64,000 nt of DNA. It comes from Streptomyces sp. NBC_01264. GTDB lineage: Bacteria; Actinomycetota; Actinomycetes; Streptomycetales; Streptomycetaceae. Below are positions 43,638 to 51,611 of the stretch, piece by piece. Positions within the stretch are counted from its first letter, which is position 1, and each line of letters opens with the position of its first letter. Made by a program: the position numbers and the translations under genes. The notes below the pieces were generated by a model. That model was not told where the DNA came from and made no database searches. It saw only the letters and a program-made list of their open reading frames with translations. The stretch lies in contig NZ_JAPEOX010000001.1 of assembly GCF_026340675.1 (NCBI RefSeq), positions 558,001 through 622,000 of the forward strand, given 5' to 3'.

Positions 43638-44117
43638 TCAGGCCTCGGCGCGCAGGTCGGTCAGCTCGTCCGCGATCGCCTTGCGCAGCGGGTCGTGCCG
43701 GGGGCCCAGGGCGAACTGTGCGTCGGCCCAGTGGGCGCCGGGGTAGAGCCACACCGGCATGCCCACCAGGTCGGCCGGCTCCCACTCGAACCGTGGCCAT
43801 ACGTGGGCGTGCAGGAAGCCGTCGGTGTTGCCCAGGATTTCCAGGTTGACCCGCCGGAAGGCGGGATCCAAGCGGCGGGACGCCCGCTCGACGGCCTCTC
43901 CGAGGTGGTCCATGTCGGACAGGAAGGCCAGCCGTTTCGCCCTGGGCAGGTCGGACAGCCTCTCGACCTTGGGGTCGTCCGCCAGGAGCACCGAGTAGCC
44001 TGGCAGGAACTGCACGTCGCCGATCACGGCGAACCCCGCGGTCAAGCGCCTGAGCACCGTGGGGTTCTCGCCGCGCAGCGCGCTTCCGATCCGGTCCGTC
44101 CGCCAGTCATGAGTCAT
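43638..44117 (-). CDS. HIT-family nucleotide hydrolase-like protein
   Basis: A 159-aa histidine-triad protein. The HIT core is NLEILGNTDGFLHAHVWPRF, where HAHVWPRF replaces the usual HxHxHxx (third His lost, as in some Ap4A-hydrolase or galactose-1-phosphate uridylyltransferase-like members). FAVIGDVQFLPGYSVLLADDP is the N-terminal strand pair. It likely hydrolyses or transfers nucleotides linked to a small group. Convergent with the preceding hydrolase; only a short GC-rich spacer separates them. Confidence 0.8.
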   Translation of the reverse strand: MTHDWRTDRIGSALRGENPTVLRRLTAGFAVIGDVQFLPGYSVLLADDPKVERLSDLPRAKRLAFLSDMDHLGEAVERASRRLDPAFRRVNLEILGNTDGFLHAHVWPRFEWEPADLVGMPVWLYPGAHWADAQFALGPRHDPLRKAIADELTDLRAEA

Positions 44118-44215
44118 GGCCCGAGGCTAACGGGCGTCACGCGCGTCGTGATCGTGGGGGACGCCGGTCCCGCCGACCGGACCGGACCTCCGGCCAGCGG
44201 GACCTCGTACGCGGG

Positions 44216-46741
44216 TCAGGAAATGGTCATGAACCGGGCCGTGCTCGGTACTCCCTCCGCGTTCAGGGCGAAGAGCATGTAGGTCCCCGGCAGGACGACG
44301 CCGGGGTCGGCGGGCAGGGACACCGTGTACGTACCCGTTCCCGTGGCCGTGGAGGCGAGGGGGATCCGGCGCTGGTCGTTGTCGGTGGAGTGGGTCGCGG
44401 CCGCGGCCCGCATCAGGACGAAGGACGCGGCCGGGGTGGAGGTGGAGAGCGTCAGGGAGGTTCCGGGGTCGGTCGTGGAGGGTACGGTGCCCGTGATCTC
44501 GGGGCGTGGTTTCGGCGATCCGTCCGGGTTGAGCAGGTACGGCGGGGTGAAGACGGCACCGTCGGCGTGGTTGGTGGCGCAGTCGCCGCACAGGCCTCCG
44601 CCGCCGGAGAAGACCCGGCCGTCCGGCAACAGGTTGGCCACGCTGTGGTAGTTGCGCGGGACGGCCATGGTGGCGAGCGGGGTGAAGGCGCCCGTCGCGG
44701 GGTCCCACAGTTCGGGGGTCAGGACCGAGGTCGCGTCGCTGAAGGGGACCGGATAGCCCTGTCCGCCGAAGACGATCACCTTGCCGTCGGGCAGCACCAC
44801 GCTGTTGGCGAAGGCCCTGGCGTACTCCATGTCCCCGGTGCGGGCGGTTTCGACCTGGGTCCCGGCGATGCTCACGGTGTAGGCGCGACGTGTGGCGGGG
44901 GTGTTCTGGTAGGCGGGCGAGCCGCCGAGGGTGAGGAGTTTGCCGATGTCGTAGGCGACGGCGTTGCCCGTCATGGCGTCGGCGCTGTCGGCCCGGTTGC
45001 CGGCGGGGGTGATGCTGCCCGTACCGGTGGTCGAGATCCAGTTCATCTGCTTGCTCGGGCCCAGTTGGAGCACCTTGCCGCCCGAAGTGGCGTGCAGCCA
45101 CATGTGGTTGTCGGCGCGGTAGGGCCCGGCCGGGTCGGCCGTGGAGGCCTGGAGGGCGGGGACTCCCGGGAGCCCGCGCCAGGTCCGGGTGTCCGGCGAC
45201 CAGGCCTCGGCGGCCTTGTCGCCCGCGGGTCCGCTCCAGGATCCGCCCAGGACGAAGGCCTCGCCGGTGGAGAGCAGCGTCATGGACTGGTAGCCGCGGG
45301 GGATGTTCATGTTCCCGGTGGCGGACCAGTCGTCGGTGGCGGGGTCGTAGATGCTGGCCTTCTCCGCGTTGCTGCCCCCGGTGACCAGCACGCGGCCGTC
45401 GGCCAGCATGGCTATGCCGGGGCAGAACATGTCGTGCCCGGTGTTGTCGATGCGGCGCTGGGTGACCTTGCCCGTCTTCAGGTCGAGGATCGCCGTCTGG
45501 GTGTAGCCGTTGCTGCCGCCGAAGCGGTCCACCGCGTACGCGGACCAGGCCAGGAGTTTGTCCCCCGGCAGGACGGCGGTGGCCACGGGGACCAGGGGGA
45601 ACCCGGTGATCCGGCCCCAGGATCCGTGGACGGCGGGGGCGGCCGGCCCGCTCAGGCGGATCTCGGCGGCGGAGGTCCAGGGGCCGCGGGCTCCGGCCTC
45701 GGTGGTCACGGTCAGCCGTACGAACCGGGCGTTCGCGGTACGGGTGAAGGTGGCGGTCTTGACGGTGTCGTCGTCGCGCCAGGTGCCCGCGGCCACCGGT
45801 GTGCCGAAGGCGGCCCCGTCGGTGCTGGTGGTGACGGTGTACGCGCCCGCCCGGCCGTTGGGGCCGTTCGTGCGGGGGTGGTAGACGAGCGCGGAGACCG
45901 CGGCCGTGCGGTGCATGTCGATGGTGATGGTGTGCGGCAAGGGGGCCGGGGTGCCGGACCACTTGCTGTGCCAGAGGGTGCCCGTGTCACCGTCGAGGAC
46001 GTGGGCGGCGCGGCCGTTCTCGCTGCCCGTCTCCTCGTCGCTCGCCGCGGCCGTCCATCCCGTCCGGGCCAGGTCCACGGTGGCCTCCGGGGTACCGGGG
46101 TCGCCCAGCAGGTTGATCTCGGCGGCGGAGGTCCACGGGCCGCGGCCGCCGGCCTCGGTGAGCGCGGTCAGCCGTACGAACCGGGCCCCCTGCGGGGCGA
46201 ACCCGAGCGTCTTGGCGCTGCCGTCGTCCGCGAGCGTGCCGCTCGCGACCGGGGCCGGCCAGTTCACTCCGTCCGCGCTGACACTGAGGGTGTACTCGCC
46301 CACGCGCCCGTTGGCCCCGTTGGTACGAGGGGTGTAGACGAGCGCCGAGACGACCGCCGTACGGTGCATGTCGACGGTGATGCTGTGCGGCAAGGGGGCC
46401 GGGGTGCCCGACCACTTGCTGTGCCAGAGGGTGCCCGTGTCACCGTCGAGGACGTGGGCGGCGCGGCCGTTCTCGCCGACCGTCTCCTCGTCGCTCGCCG
46501 CGGCCGTCCATCCCGTCCGGTCGAGGACGGGGGCCGTCGGCTCCATCGCGTTCGCCGGCGCGACGCCGTGGTGCGGCGACTGCTGCGGCGCCTGCTCGCC
46601 GAGGGGCGCGGGGGTGGGGGTCGGGCTCGCGACCCCGAGCCACGGCGTGAAGCCGATCAGCAAGGCGCCGAGTCCGAAGGCGATGAGCAGCCGGGATCTG
46701 CGGAGTGCGCGGGCTGAGGCGAGGAAGCGCCTGGACTGCAA
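44216..46741 (-). CDS. Secreted galactose-oxidase-like copper-radical oxidase with two CBM32 domains
   Basis: An about 841-aa protein with a hydrophobic secretion or anchor segment (LLIAFGLGALLIGF). Two tandem F5/8 type C (CBM32) domains follow (about residues 60-190 and 210-345). A seven-bladed kelch domain comes next, then the C-terminal DUF1929 domain. Copper-radical residues match galactose oxidase: Cys in MFCPGIAM, Tyr in RGYQSM, Tyr-His in RNYHSVANL and His in ATHSTDNDQRR. It would oxidise sugar or other primary alcohols, making H2O2. TTG 46741 was chosen because GGAGGT lies 4 bases upstream; a GTG at 46774 has no ribosome site. Confidence 0.87.
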   Translation of the reverse strand: MQSRRFLASARALRRSRLLIAFGLGALLIGFTPWLGVASPTPTPAPLGEQAPQQSPHHGVAPANAMEPTAPVLDRTGWTAAASDEETVGENGRAAHVLDGDTGTLWHSKWSGTPAPLPHSITVDMHRTAVVSALVYTPRTNGANGRVGEYTLSVSADGVNWPAPVASGTLADDGSAKTLGFAPQGARFVRLTALTEAGGRGPWTSAAEINLLGDPGTPEATVDLARTGWTAAASDEETGSENGRAAHVLDGDTGTLWHSKWSGTPAPLPHTITIDMHRTAAVSALVYHPRTNGPNGRAGAYTVTTSTDGAAFGTPVAAGTWRDDDTVKTATFTRTANARFVRLTVTTEAGARGPWTSAAEIRLSGPAAPAVHGSWGRITGFPLVPVATAVLPGDKLLAWSAYAVDRFGGSNGYTQTAILDLKTGKVTQRRIDNTGHDMFCPGIAMLADGRVLVTGGSNAEKASIYDPATDDWSATGNMNIPRGYQSMTLLSTGEAFVLGGSWSGPAGDKAAEAWSPDTRTWRGLPGVPALQASTADPAGPYRADNHMWLHATSGGKVLQLGPSKQMNWISTTGTGSITPAGNRADSADAMTGNAVAYDIGKLLTLGGSPAYQNTPATRRAYTVSIAGTQVETARTGDMEYARAFANSVVLPDGKVIVFGGQGYPVPFSDATSVLTPELWDPATGAFTPLATMAVPRNYHSVANLLPDGRVFSGGGGLCGDCATNHADGAVFTPPYLLNPDGSPKPRPEITGTVPSTTDPGTSLTLSTSTPAASFVLMRAAAATHSTDNDQRRIPLASTATGTGTYTVSLPADPGVVLPGTYMLFALNAEGVPSTARFMTIS
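45909..46067. repeat. Near-identical 159-bp repeat inside the oxidase gene, copy A
   Basis: Matches 46362-46520 with about 5 differences in 159 bases, at a constant 453-base offset (151 codons). It encodes the first part of the second CBM32 domain. Confidence 0.9.
46362..46520. repeat. Near-identical 159-bp repeat inside the oxidase gene, copy B
   Basis: Partner of 45909-46067. It encodes the start of the first CBM32 domain (DRTGWTAAASDEET). Confidence 0.9.
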
Positions 46742-46875
46742 TCTGACCTCCTGGGGCGAACCGGTATGCCCCACGGAAGATAGGTCAGTACGTCAGCAAC
46801 TCACCCAAAGCAGAGAGTAGTTGACGCAAAAACGCAGCCAACGGCGCGATCCTGCGGGCAAGGGCGGAAAGCCCT

Positions 46876-47526
46876 CTAGAGCGGCACCGCACCGTCGGCG
46901 GCGAAGGGGCCGCCGTGGCCCGGGACGATCAGGTCCGCCGCGGCGAGCACCCGCAGCCGGGAGGCGCGCAATACCTCGCGGTCCGGGGCCACCGGGTCGT
47001 CGGCGGGGCCCTGCGCGTGCCACCACAGGTCGCCGGCGAACGCCACCACGCCGGAGTCCGTTCCGGCCAGCAGGGTGATGTCCTCGTGGCTGTGCCCCGG
47101 GGTACGGATCAGGCGCAGGGAGGGGGTGAGTTCGTAGCCCTCGGCGTCCCGGTTCGTCCACTGGTCCCCCTGGTACTCGACCTTGTGGTCGTGCACCCGG
47201 GCCCGGGCGAACAGGCCCACGTTCATGGTGTTGTCCGGGTGGTGGTGGCTGAGCACCACGTCGGTGATGTCCTCGGCGCCGAGGCCCAGTTCCGCGAGCG
47301 GGCCGAGGATGTCCGCGTGGCTCGCCACCATGCCCGGGTCGAAGATGAAGTGCCGGCCGGCGTCGGCCACGTAGGAAACGGTGGCGGCGACCCCGGGGCC
47401 GGTGGAGCCGACGTAGCCGGTGGTGAGGATCTTGTAGACGGCGCTGCGGCCGAGCGGCGCGTCGGTGCGGAGGTCCTGTCCGGTGGCCGTGGTGTCCGCC
47501 GCGATGTCTGTCTTCGTGTTCGTCAT
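46876..47526 (-). CDS. MBL-fold metallohydrolase
   Basis: A 216-aa metallo-beta-lactamase-fold protein. Metal motifs: HHHPDN (an HxHxD-like site with the first His moved: SHHHPDN), then TPGHSHED, AGDLWW and PGHGGPF. This order fits the glyoxalase-II/quorum-lactonase branch. The N-tail (about 20 residues) is disordered. GGAAGGA lies upstream of ATG 47526. It is divergent from a GlxA-type regulator whose gap carries two TGGCA dyads, so it is a probable target of that regulator. Confidence 0.87.
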   Translation of the reverse strand: MTNTKTDIAADTTATGQDLRTDAPLGRSAVYKILTTGYVGSTGPGVAATVSYVADAGRHFIFDPGMVASHADILGPLAELGLGAEDITDVVLSHHHPDNTMNVGLFARARVHDHKVEYQGDQWTNRDAEGYELTPSLRLIRTPGHSHEDITLLAGTDSGVVAFAGDLWWHAQGPADDPVAPDREVLRASRLRVLAAADLIVPGHGGPFAADGAVPL

Positions 47527-47563
47527 GGCTGCAATCCTTCCGCGTCGGAGAGGGGCGTACGAG

Positions 47564-47607
47564 TGGCACACCTGCCAGTGATCGCAGGATTCGTGCCAAA
47601 CGTGGCA
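47564..47607. promoter_or_regulatory. Paired TGGCA dyads, candidate GlxA-type operator
   Basis: TGGCA-CACC-TGCCA (47564-47577) and TGCCA-AACG-TGGCA (47594-47607) have the same 4-base spacer but opposite arm order, with centres 30 bases apart. They lie in the 91-base divergent gap. Confidence 0.7.
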
Positions 47608-47617
47608 GACTGCCCCC

Positions 47618-48574
47618 GTGCCCCCTTTCACGACCGTCGCCGCGTACGTCCCGCCGGGTGCCGGCATGCTCGCCGTGGGGATCGTCAGCGAGGTCTTCGG
47701 CCCGCACGGACAGGGGCTGCCCGGCTTCGACTTCGCCCTGTGCGCCGAGCGGCCCGGACCGGTCCCCACCGACATCGGCGTACCGCTCGCGATCGAGCAC
47801 GGCCTCGACCGGCTGGCCGCCGCCGATCTGGTGATCGCCCTGCCGGGGGCGGCTTTCCGTACACCGCCCGGTCCGGCGGTACTCGACGCGCTGGTCGCCG
47901 CCCACGGGGGCGGCTCCGTGCTCGCGGCCCACTGCGTCGGCACCTTCGCGCTCGCCGAGGCCGGGCTGCTCGACGGCCTGCGGGCCACCACGCACTGGCG
48001 GTTCGCCGAGCTGCTGGCCGACCGCCATCCGGGCGTCGCCGTCGAACCGGACGCCCTGTACATCGACGAGGGCAGGATCGTCACGGGCGCCGGAGCCGCC
48101 GCCGGCTTCGATCTGTGCCTGCACCTGCTGCGGCGGGAGCACGGGGCGACGATGGCCAATGCCGTCGCCCGGGACATGGTGCTGCCCTCGCACCGCGACG
48201 GCGGGCAGGCCCAGTACCTCGGCGCGCCCGTCCCCGAGGACTGCCGCGACGAGCGGCTCTCCGAGGTGCTCGCCTGGGCCCGCGACCACCTCCACGAACC
48301 GCTGCCCGTCACGGAACTGGCCCGCCGCGCCGTGATGAGCAAGCGCTCCTTCGCCCGCCGGTTCACCGCCGCGACCGGCACCACCCCGCACGCCTGGCTA
48401 CGGAACCTGCGGCTGAGCAGCGCGGAGGAGCTCCTGGAGAGCACGGACCTGCCCGTCGAGGAGATCGCCCGGCGGGTCGGCTACGGCAGCGCGGCGGTCC
48501 TGCGCGAACAGTTCGTGCGGCGCAGGGGAGTTCCGCCCCGCTCTTACCGCCGCTCCTTCACGAGCACGCCCTAG
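47618..48574 (+). CDS. GlxA-family AraC-type transcriptional regulator
   Basis: A 318-aa regulator with an N-terminal DJ-1/PfpI-like domain (about residues 1-195; HCVGTFALAEAGLLDGLRATTHW, where the nucleophile-elbow Cys is kept). The C-terminal AraC double HTH spans about 215-315 (ARRAVMSKRSFARRFTAATGTTPHAWLRNLRL, then EIARRVGYGSAAVLREQF). GlxA-type proteins control catabolic or developmental genes. GTG start at 47618 with only weak upstream purines. Likely regulates the divergent MBL gene. Confidence 0.92.
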   Translation: MPPFTTVAAYVPPGAGMLAVGIVSEVFGPHGQGLPGFDFALCAERPGPVPTDIGVPLAIEHGLDRLAAADLVIALPGAAFRTPPGPAVLDALVAAHGGGSVLAAHCVGTFALAEAGLLDGLRATTHWRFAELLADRHPGVAVEPDALYIDEGRIVTGAGAAAGFDLCLHLLRREHGATMANAVARDMVLPSHRDGGQAQYLGAPVPEDCRDERLSEVLAWARDHLHEPLPVTELARRAVMSKRSFARRFTAATGTTPHAWLRNLRLSSAEELLESTDLPVEEIARRVGYGSAAVLREQFVRRRGVPPRSYRRSFTSTP

Positions 48575-48615
48575 CCCTGCTCTCCGGGGCCCGGGCCCCG
48601 GTGCACCCCTGTCCT

Positions 48616-49116
48616 ATGATCGCTCCCGTGACCTCCGCGCTGATCCTCATCGACCTGATGCCCCGCATCATCGGGATGCCCGTCGCCCCGCACTCCGGTG
48701 ACGAGGTGCTGGCCCGCTGCCTCCGGCTGGCCGAGGCCTTCAGGGCGGACGGGCGTCCGGTGGTGCTCGTACGGGTGGAGCGGCCGGGCGTTGCGGAGCA
48801 GCCGCCGGGCAGCGGCTTCGCCGACGGGCTGGTACGGGCGGGCGACGTCCTGATCGTCAAGCGGACCGTCGGGGCCTTCCACGGCACCGGGCTGGACGAG
48901 CGGCTGCGCGGCCTGGGCGTGGACACGGTGGTGCTCGCCGGGCTGGTCACCACGATGGGGGTCGAGTCCACGGCGCGGGCCGCGAGCGACCACGGCTACG
49001 AGCTGGAGTTCGTGGCCGACGCCATGTCCGGCTTCGCCGCCGACGAGCACGAGTTCGCCGTGGAGCGGATCTTCCCCCGGTTCGGGGACGTCCACGAGAC
49101 GGCCGACTACATCTGA
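48616..49116 (+). CDS. Isochorismatase-family hydrolase lacking the usual Cys
   Basis: A 166-aa cysteine-hydrolase-fold protein. The Asp (ALILIDLMPRI) and Lys (LIVKRTVGAFHGT) of the catalytic triad are present, but the Cys position (usually in TNxCVESTAR) reads TTMGVESTARAA, so Gly replaces Cys. The same change occurs in PhzD-type vinyl-ether hydrolases, which use the Asp alone. Amidase activity is therefore unlikely. ATG 48616 was chosen; GTG 48628 is possible. thpR follows after 5 bases, so the two are co-transcribed. Confidence 0.85.
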   Translation: MIAPVTSALILIDLMPRIIGMPVAPHSGDEVLARCLRLAEAFRADGRPVVLVRVERPGVAEQPPGSGFADGLVRAGDVLIVKRTVGAFHGTGLDERLRGLGVDTVVLAGLVTTMGVESTARAASDHGYELEFVADAMSGFAADEHEFAVERIFPRFGDVHETADYI

Positions 49117-49121
49117 TCACC

Positions 49122-49724
49122 ATGAACGACCTGAACGAAGAGACCCGTCCCGCGACCGTTCGCGTGTTCATCGCCCTCGCCCCGCCCGACGACGCGAAGG
49201 AGGAACTCGCGCGCGAGCTGGGGCCCGCCTACGCCGCGTACCCGCACATGCGGTGGAACCGCATCGAGGACTGGCACATCACCCTGGCGTTCCTCGGCGA
49301 ACTGCCGGTCGAGTCCGTCCCGCCGCTGCGGCCGCCGCTCGCGGAGCTCGCGGCGGCGCGCGGTCCCGTACGCCTGGCCCTGAGCGGGGGCGGTCAGTTC
49401 GGCGAGCGGGTGCTGTGGAGCGGGATCGACGGGGACCTCGACGGGCTGCACCGGCTCGCCGCCGATGTCCGGGCCGTGGTCAAGGAGTGCGGCATCCTCT
49501 TCGAGGACCGGCCGCTGCGACCTCACCTGACGCTGGCCCGCGCCCCCCGCAACGACGCCTCCTCGGCGGTGGAGGCCGCCGCCGGACTCACCGGGTTCGC
49601 CGGCCGGCGCTGGCGGACGGAGCGCCTGCACCTGGTCGGGAGCAACATCGGCCGGGGGCCGGGGCCGATCCACTACCGCGACATCGAAGCGTGGGACCTC
49701 GGAGGCGGAGAAGTATCTCCTTGA
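49122..49724 (+). CDS. thpR: RNA 2',3'-cyclic phosphodiesterase
   Basis: A 200-aa 2H phosphoesterase with both HxTx motifs, WHITLAFLG (near residue 51) and RPHLTLARA (near residue 133). It opens with VRVFIALAPPDDAKEEL. It hydrolyses 2',3'-cyclic phosphodiester ends of RNA. Second gene after the isochorismatase-like gene (5-base gap). Its 3' end contains the TTGACG promoter element of the following MFS gene. Confidence 0.9.
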   Translation: MNDLNEETRPATVRVFIALAPPDDAKEELARELGPAYAAYPHMRWNRIEDWHITLAFLGELPVESVPPLRPPLAELAAARGPVRLALSGGGQFGERVLWSGIDGDLDGLHRLAADVRAVVKECGILFEDRPLRPHLTLARAPRNDASSAVEAAAGLTGFAGRRWRTERLHLVGSNIGRGPGPIHYRDIEAWDLGGGEVSP

Positions 49725-49748
49725 CGCTAAGTCACTTAGCGCTAAGCT
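49721..49748 (+). promoter_or_regulatory. MFS promoter with dyad operator
   Basis: TTGACG (49721-49726) and TAAGCT (49743-49748) give a 16-base-spaced promoter. Between and over them lie GCTAAG-TCA-CTTAGC (49726-49740) and the perfect 12-bp palindrome CTTAGCGCTAAG (49735-49746), three alternating half-sites. The pattern fits a MarR- or TetR-type repressor. Confidence 0.7.
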
Positions 49749-49782
49749 ACTTCCCGACAATCCAATCGGGGGAGAGATCGAC

Positions 49783-51138
49783 GTGGTCAAGGGCATGCGC
49801 GAGGAACGGGGGGCGGGCGAACGCTCGCTGCTCCTCGGGGTGGGCATCAGCTCGATCGGGATCGGGCTGTACATCCCCTTCTCGCTCGTCTTCTTCCACC
49901 ACGTCACCGGCCTCTCCTTCGCCCTCGTCGGCATCGTGCTGACGGCGACCGGCCTGGCCGGGCTCGCGGTCATGCCGCTCGCCGGCTCGGCCGTCGACCG
50001 GTTCGGGGCCAGGAAGGCCAACCTGCTGCTCTACGCGGTCCGGGCCCTCGGCTTCGCCCTCTACCCGTTCGCCGGGTCGCTCCCCGCCTTCGCGGCCGTC
50101 GCCCTCATCACGGCCCTCGCCGACCGCTCCTTCCCCGTCGTCCAGCAGTCGCTCATCGGGGAAGTGGCCCGGGGCGGCGCCCGCGACCGGCTCCAGGCCT
50201 CCATCCGGGCCCTGCAGAACGCGGGCATGGGCGCCGGCGCCCTGGTCGTCTCCGGGGTCCTGGCCCTGTGGGGCACGGACGGGTTCACCTACACCGCCTG
50301 GGGCAACGCGGCCGCCTTCGCGCTCGCCGGACTGCTCGTCAGCCGCGTGAAGCCGGTACGGGAGCACGCACACGGCGAACCCGGCGCGGGCGGCGGCTCG
50401 GGTGGCGGCGCATCCGGCCCGGCCAGGCGTCCCCCTGCGGGCTACCGGATGGTGCTCGCCGACCGGCCCTTCCTGGGCCTGACCGCGGCCAACTTCCTGA
50501 CCGCGCTCGGATACTCGGCGCTGTCCGTGCTCTTCCCGCTCTACATCAGCACCTGGCTGCACGGACCCGACTCGCTCACCGGTGCGGCCTTCACCGTCAA
50601 CACCGCGCTCTGCGCCGGGGTCGGCGTCCTGATCGCGAGCCGGGTCCGCCGTTCCGGAGCCCGCCGCACCCGCGCCGCGGCCCTCGGGGCGCTGCTGTTC
50701 GCCGCCGCCTTCGTGGGGCAGATCGTGCTCGGCACGGTCCGGCCCGGACAGACCGCGACGCTGGTCACCCTCCTGGGCATCGTGGTGGTCTACACGGTCG
50801 GCGAACTGATCCACAGCCCCTCGGGCGGCGCCCTGTCGGTCTCGGCGGCGCCCGAGGCCGTACGCGGCCGTTACCTCGCCACGTACCAGCTGTCGTACTC
50901 CCTGGCCACGGCGCTGGCCCCGTCCCTCTTCACAGGGCTGCTCGCACTCGACGGGCGCCTGCCCTGGGCCTTCCTGACCGTCGCCGCGCTGGGCGCCGCG
51001 CTCGCCCTGACCCGGCTGGAGCGCCACCTCCCGGCGGAGGCGGTGCACACCGCGCGGCCGGTGCCGGTGGCGGCTGCGGCATCGGCCGCCGCACCGGGAG
51101 CGTCCACCCGTGAGGCCGCCGCGACGGCGACCGCCTGA
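49783..51138 (+). CDS. MFS exporter
   Basis: A 451-aa major-facilitator protein with about 12 helices and the loop-2 motif GSAVDRFGARKANLLLY. A central cytoplasmic Gly/Ser-rich linker (GEPGAGGGSGGGASGPA) precedes the second half, and the C-tail is Ala/Thr-rich. GTG start at 49783 with GGGGGAGA upstream. The tightly placed palindromic operator suggests drug-inducible expression, but no regulator gene is adjacent. Substrate unknown. Confidence 0.88.
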   Translation: MVKGMREERGAGERSLLLGVGISSIGIGLYIPFSLVFFHHVTGLSFALVGIVLTATGLAGLAVMPLAGSAVDRFGARKANLLLYAVRALGFALYPFAGSLPAFAAVALITALADRSFPVVQQSLIGEVARGGARDRLQASIRALQNAGMGAGALVVSGVLALWGTDGFTYTAWGNAAAFALAGLLVSRVKPVREHAHGEPGAGGGSGGGASGPARRPPAGYRMVLADRPFLGLTAANFLTALGYSALSVLFPLYISTWLHGPDSLTGAAFTVNTALCAGVGVLIASRVRRSGARRTRAAALGALLFAAAFVGQIVLGTVRPGQTATLVTLLGIVVVYTVGELIHSPSGGALSVSAAPEAVRGRYLATYQLSYSLATALAPSLFTGLLALDGRLPWAFLTVAALGAALALTRLERHLPAEAVHTARPVPVAAAASAAAPGASTREAAATATA

Positions 51139-51147
51139 AAGGCGTGA

Positions 51148-51501
51148 TCAGGCGGGCTGCCACAGCTCGATCCGGTTGCCCTCGGGATCGGTGACCCAGC
51201 CGAACCGGCCGACGCCGTCCATGTCCTGGGTCTCGGGCGCGACGTCCGCCCCCGTGGCGCGCAGCTGCGTAAGCATCGCGTCCAGGTCGCGGACCCGGAA
51301 GTTGAGCATGGTCTGCTGGGCGGGGGACCCGAAGTAGTCGGTCCCGGACTCGAACGGCGCGAACACCGTCGGCCCGGCTCCCTGACGCCACAGACCGTGC
51401 TCGTCCGAGTCCAGCCCCAGGCAGTCCCGGTACCAGGCGCCCAGGGCCGCCGGATCCGCGGCCCGCATGAAATAGCCACCGATTCCCAGCACACGTTCCA
51501 T
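51148..51501 (-). CDS. VOC-family (glyoxalase/bleomycin resistance-like) protein
   Basis: A 117-aa vicinal-oxygen-chelate fold protein with two beta-alpha-beta-beta-beta units (GIGGYFMRAADPAALGAWYRDCLGL and MLNFRVRDLDAMLTQLRATG). The C-terminal VTDPEGNRIELWQP has the usual Glu ligand. The first His ligand is replaced by GGYFM, so metal binding is uncertain. Function may be dioxygenase, isomerase or small-molecule sequestration. Convergent with the MFS gene. Confidence 0.88.
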   Translation of the reverse strand: MERVLGIGGYFMRAADPAALGAWYRDCLGLDSDEHGLWRQGAGPTVFAPFESGTDYFGSPAQQTMLNFRVRDLDAMLTQLRATGADVAPETQDMDGVGRFGWVTDPEGNRIELWQPA

Positions 51502-51611
51502 ACCGCGATCCTGCCAGGACGCCGCCGGAATCCCTTGCCGAGCACGCCCGGCACCGCGGGGTTCGTTCCGGTCCCGGCTTCGGGGACCGGCAGGGGCCCG
51601 GCATCCCGGAC

